Source: Alphaproteobacteria bacterium (GTDB lineage: Bacteria > Pseudomonadota > Alphaproteobacteria > Micropepsales > Micropepsaceae). From it: DNA of 25,483 nucleotides. Position 1 is the first letter of the stretch; each line of letters begins with the position of its first letter. Made by a program: the position numbers and the translations under genes. Of this stretch, positions 24,128-25,483 are shown piece after piece. The stretch is from NCBI GenBank assembly GCA_017307315.1, contig JAFKFF010000221.1, forward strand, positions 1 through 25,483, written 5' to 3'. Below the pieces are notes generated by a model that saw nothing but the letters and a program-made list of their open reading frames with translations, was not told the DNA's origin and ran no database searches.

Positions 24128-25483
24128 GGCGGGCGGAGCTTTGCGCAGATAGGTGTCGCGCAAGGCATTGCGATCGACCTTGCCGTTGGCGTTCAAGGGC
24201 AGGGTGTCTATGGCGATGATCTTTTTCGGAGAGGCATAGACGGGCAGGCTTTCACGGCACGCGTCCAGTATTTCCCGTTCGGTTCTGGCGGGCCCGCATA
24301 CAAAGCCGACGACCCCTTCGGCGGCGCCTGCCGCGCTGACCGGCCAGAGCACCGCAGCGACTTCCGCACTTCCGGAGGCATGTCGCAATGCCTCCTCGAT
24401 CTCCAGCAATTCCACGCGATAGCCTTGGATTTTGGCTTGCCCATCCATGCGCCCCTGGAACACCAGACCATGACGCGCATCGCGCCGCACGAGGTCGCCG
24501 GTCCGATACCAGCGTTCGTAAGGCTGGTCCGCGAATATTTTGGTGACGAACTTGGCGCTGTTCTCGCTTTCATTGTTGATGTAGCCGCTCGAAATCTGCG
24601 CGCCGCCCAGCCACAATTCTCCAAGTTCGGATTGCCGGCCATCATCGTCGACGATGATGGCCGCCGAGCCCGAAAAGGGCTTGCCGAGCGGGACGGTGGC
24701 CGGTCCCTGGTCGCTCGAAGAAGCCGGCTCGAATTCCTCCGCCGTGATCGCGATTGTCGCTTCCGTCGGGCCATAGAGATTCCAGATGCGGGAATTGGGG
24801 GCCGCTTTCGCCCATTCCCGGGCGATGCTGACCGGCAAGGGTTCTCCGCAGAACAGGCTGGTGCGCATGTCCGGAAGAATATCGGGCTGAAGCCGGCGGA
24901 AGCGCTGCGCCATGGCGACCACGGAGGGAACGGAAAACCAGGCTTGAAGCGCGTGCCGCCTGGCGAAGCCCACCGGGTCCACCATCTCGTCATTGTTCGC
25001 GACATAGAGGCAGCCCCCGCTTGCCCAGGTCTGGAAAACATCATGGACGGATAGGTCGAAGGAAAGGTCGAACAATTGCGTGCAGCGGGTTTCGGGCGCG
25101 ATCGGAGCAATGGTCTCGATGGCGGAAAGATAGGCCGAGAGATTTTCGCGGCGTACTGCGACACCTTTCGGGACGCCCGTGGTGCCGGAGGTGAACATGA
25201 TGTAGGCGAAGTCCGCGCCATGACCGGTAAAGGTTTTGCGGTGCGTGCCTGTATCTGCATCCGTCGCTTCGGGCGTCGCGATTTCGCGAAGGGCCGGTCC
25301 GACCGCCTGGATGAGTTCCGGGCCCCGCGCGGTCGAATAATGGTCGGTTATCAGCAGGGCGCATTTGGCGATGGAAGCGATGCTGATCTGTCGCTCCAGC
25401 GGGAACTTCATGTTGATCGGCACATAAGGCCGGCTCGACAGGATGGACGCCAATATGCCCGCATAGGCGGGGTAGGAGCGCTG
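24095..25483 (-). CDS. Amino-acid adenylation enzyme (NRPS-type A domain), cut by window edge
   Basis: The visible 462 residues are the C-terminal part of an ANL-superfamily enzyme that activates a carboxylic acid as acyl-AMP. Core motifs in order are FTSGTTGVPKGV (A3), FDLSVHDVF (A4), NLYGPTEATI (A5), GELWLGGAQISSGYI (A6), YRTGDL (A7), GRMDGQAKIQGYRVELLEIE (A8) and NANGKVDR with the catalytic Lys (A10). The Asp in FDLS corresponds to the residue that binds the alpha-amino group in NRPS A domains, suggesting an amino-acid substrate. After A10 the protein ends within about 25 residues, with no carrier or condensation domain. The sequence is open to the right edge, so the start and any N-terminal domains are missing. 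It overlaps the preceding plus-strand gene tail-to-tail. Confidence 0.88.
   Translation of the reverse strand, partial: QRSYPAYAGILASILSSRPYVPINMKFPLERQISIASIAKCALLITDHYSTARGPELIQAVGPALREIATPEATDADTGTHRKTFTGHGADFAYIMFTSGTTGVPKGVAVRRENLSAYLSAIETIAPIAPETRCTQLFDLSFDLSVHDVFQTWASGGCLYVANNDEMVDPVGFARRHALQAWFSVPSVVAMAQRFRRLQPDILPDMRTSLFCGEPLPVSIAREWAKAAPNSRIWNLYGPTEATIAITAEEFEPASSSDQGPATVPLGKPFSGSAAIIVDDDGRQSELGELWLGGAQISSGYINNESENSAKFVTKIFADQPYERWYRTGDLVRRDARHGLVFQGRMDGQAKIQGYRVELLEIEEALRHASGSAEVAAVLWPVSAAGAAEGVVGFVCGPARTEREILDACRESLPVYASPKKIIAIDTLPLNANGKVDRNALRDTYLRKAPPASATATKSELG

Overview
The window looks like a chromosomal segment of a high-GC alphaproteobacterium. The signs are a groESL operon behind a CIRCE operator, a TipF-like degenerate EAL protein with CtrA-like boxes, a DUF3035/BamF-type lipoprotein, and the gene order ribF-ileS-lspA-BamF-like-M16-M16 followed by mutL and rsmD. 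I saw no tRNA, rRNA, CRISPR, insertion sequence or prophage. The species cannot be named from the sequence alone.

Layout. At the left edge (1-1333, minus strand) lie the N-terminal part of groEL and all of groES, with a well-formed promoter and a CIRCE element. Positions 1561-2851 (plus) hold two Tyr/Gly-rich exported proteins separated by a strong intrinsic terminator. From 3011 to 16417 a long, tightly packed plus-strand block follows: TipF-like EAL protein, HAD phosphatase-like protein, MaoC hydratase, ribF, ileS, lspA, BamF-like lipoprotein, an active/inactive M16 peptidase pair, pgi and mutL. Many junctions overlap by 4 to 14 bases, which suggests translational coupling. rsmD (minus) converges on mutL and is divergent from a ScsB/DsbD-type membrane thiol reductase (17104-19191). 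Two small minus-strand genes follow: a hydrophilic protein with an FPASDPPS motif and a DUF3096 membrane protein. The right end is accessory-like: a Tat-exported molybdenum hydroxylase large subunit overlapping an amino-acid permease, then a spermidine-synthase-like methyltransferase-fold protein. The last overlaps tail-to-tail with an amino-acid adenylation enzyme that runs off the right edge.

How the genes may work together. Much of the central block serves the cell envelope: LspA matures lipoproteins, the BamF-like protein is probably one of them, and the M16 pair and ScsB act in the periplasm. The rest is housekeeping: flavin cofactor synthesis, Ile-tRNA charging, glucose-6-phosphate isomerisation, mismatch repair and 16S rRNA methylation. 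The most unusual points are an HSGT sequence where IleS normally has HIGH, a TipF-like protein lacking one metal-binding Asp, paired CtrA-like boxes before it, the orphan molybdenum hydroxylase coupled to a permease, and the adenylation enzyme with no carrier domain after it. I did not find clear evidence of an entirely new multi-gene system. The region from 19873 to the right edge is the best candidate for further reading.
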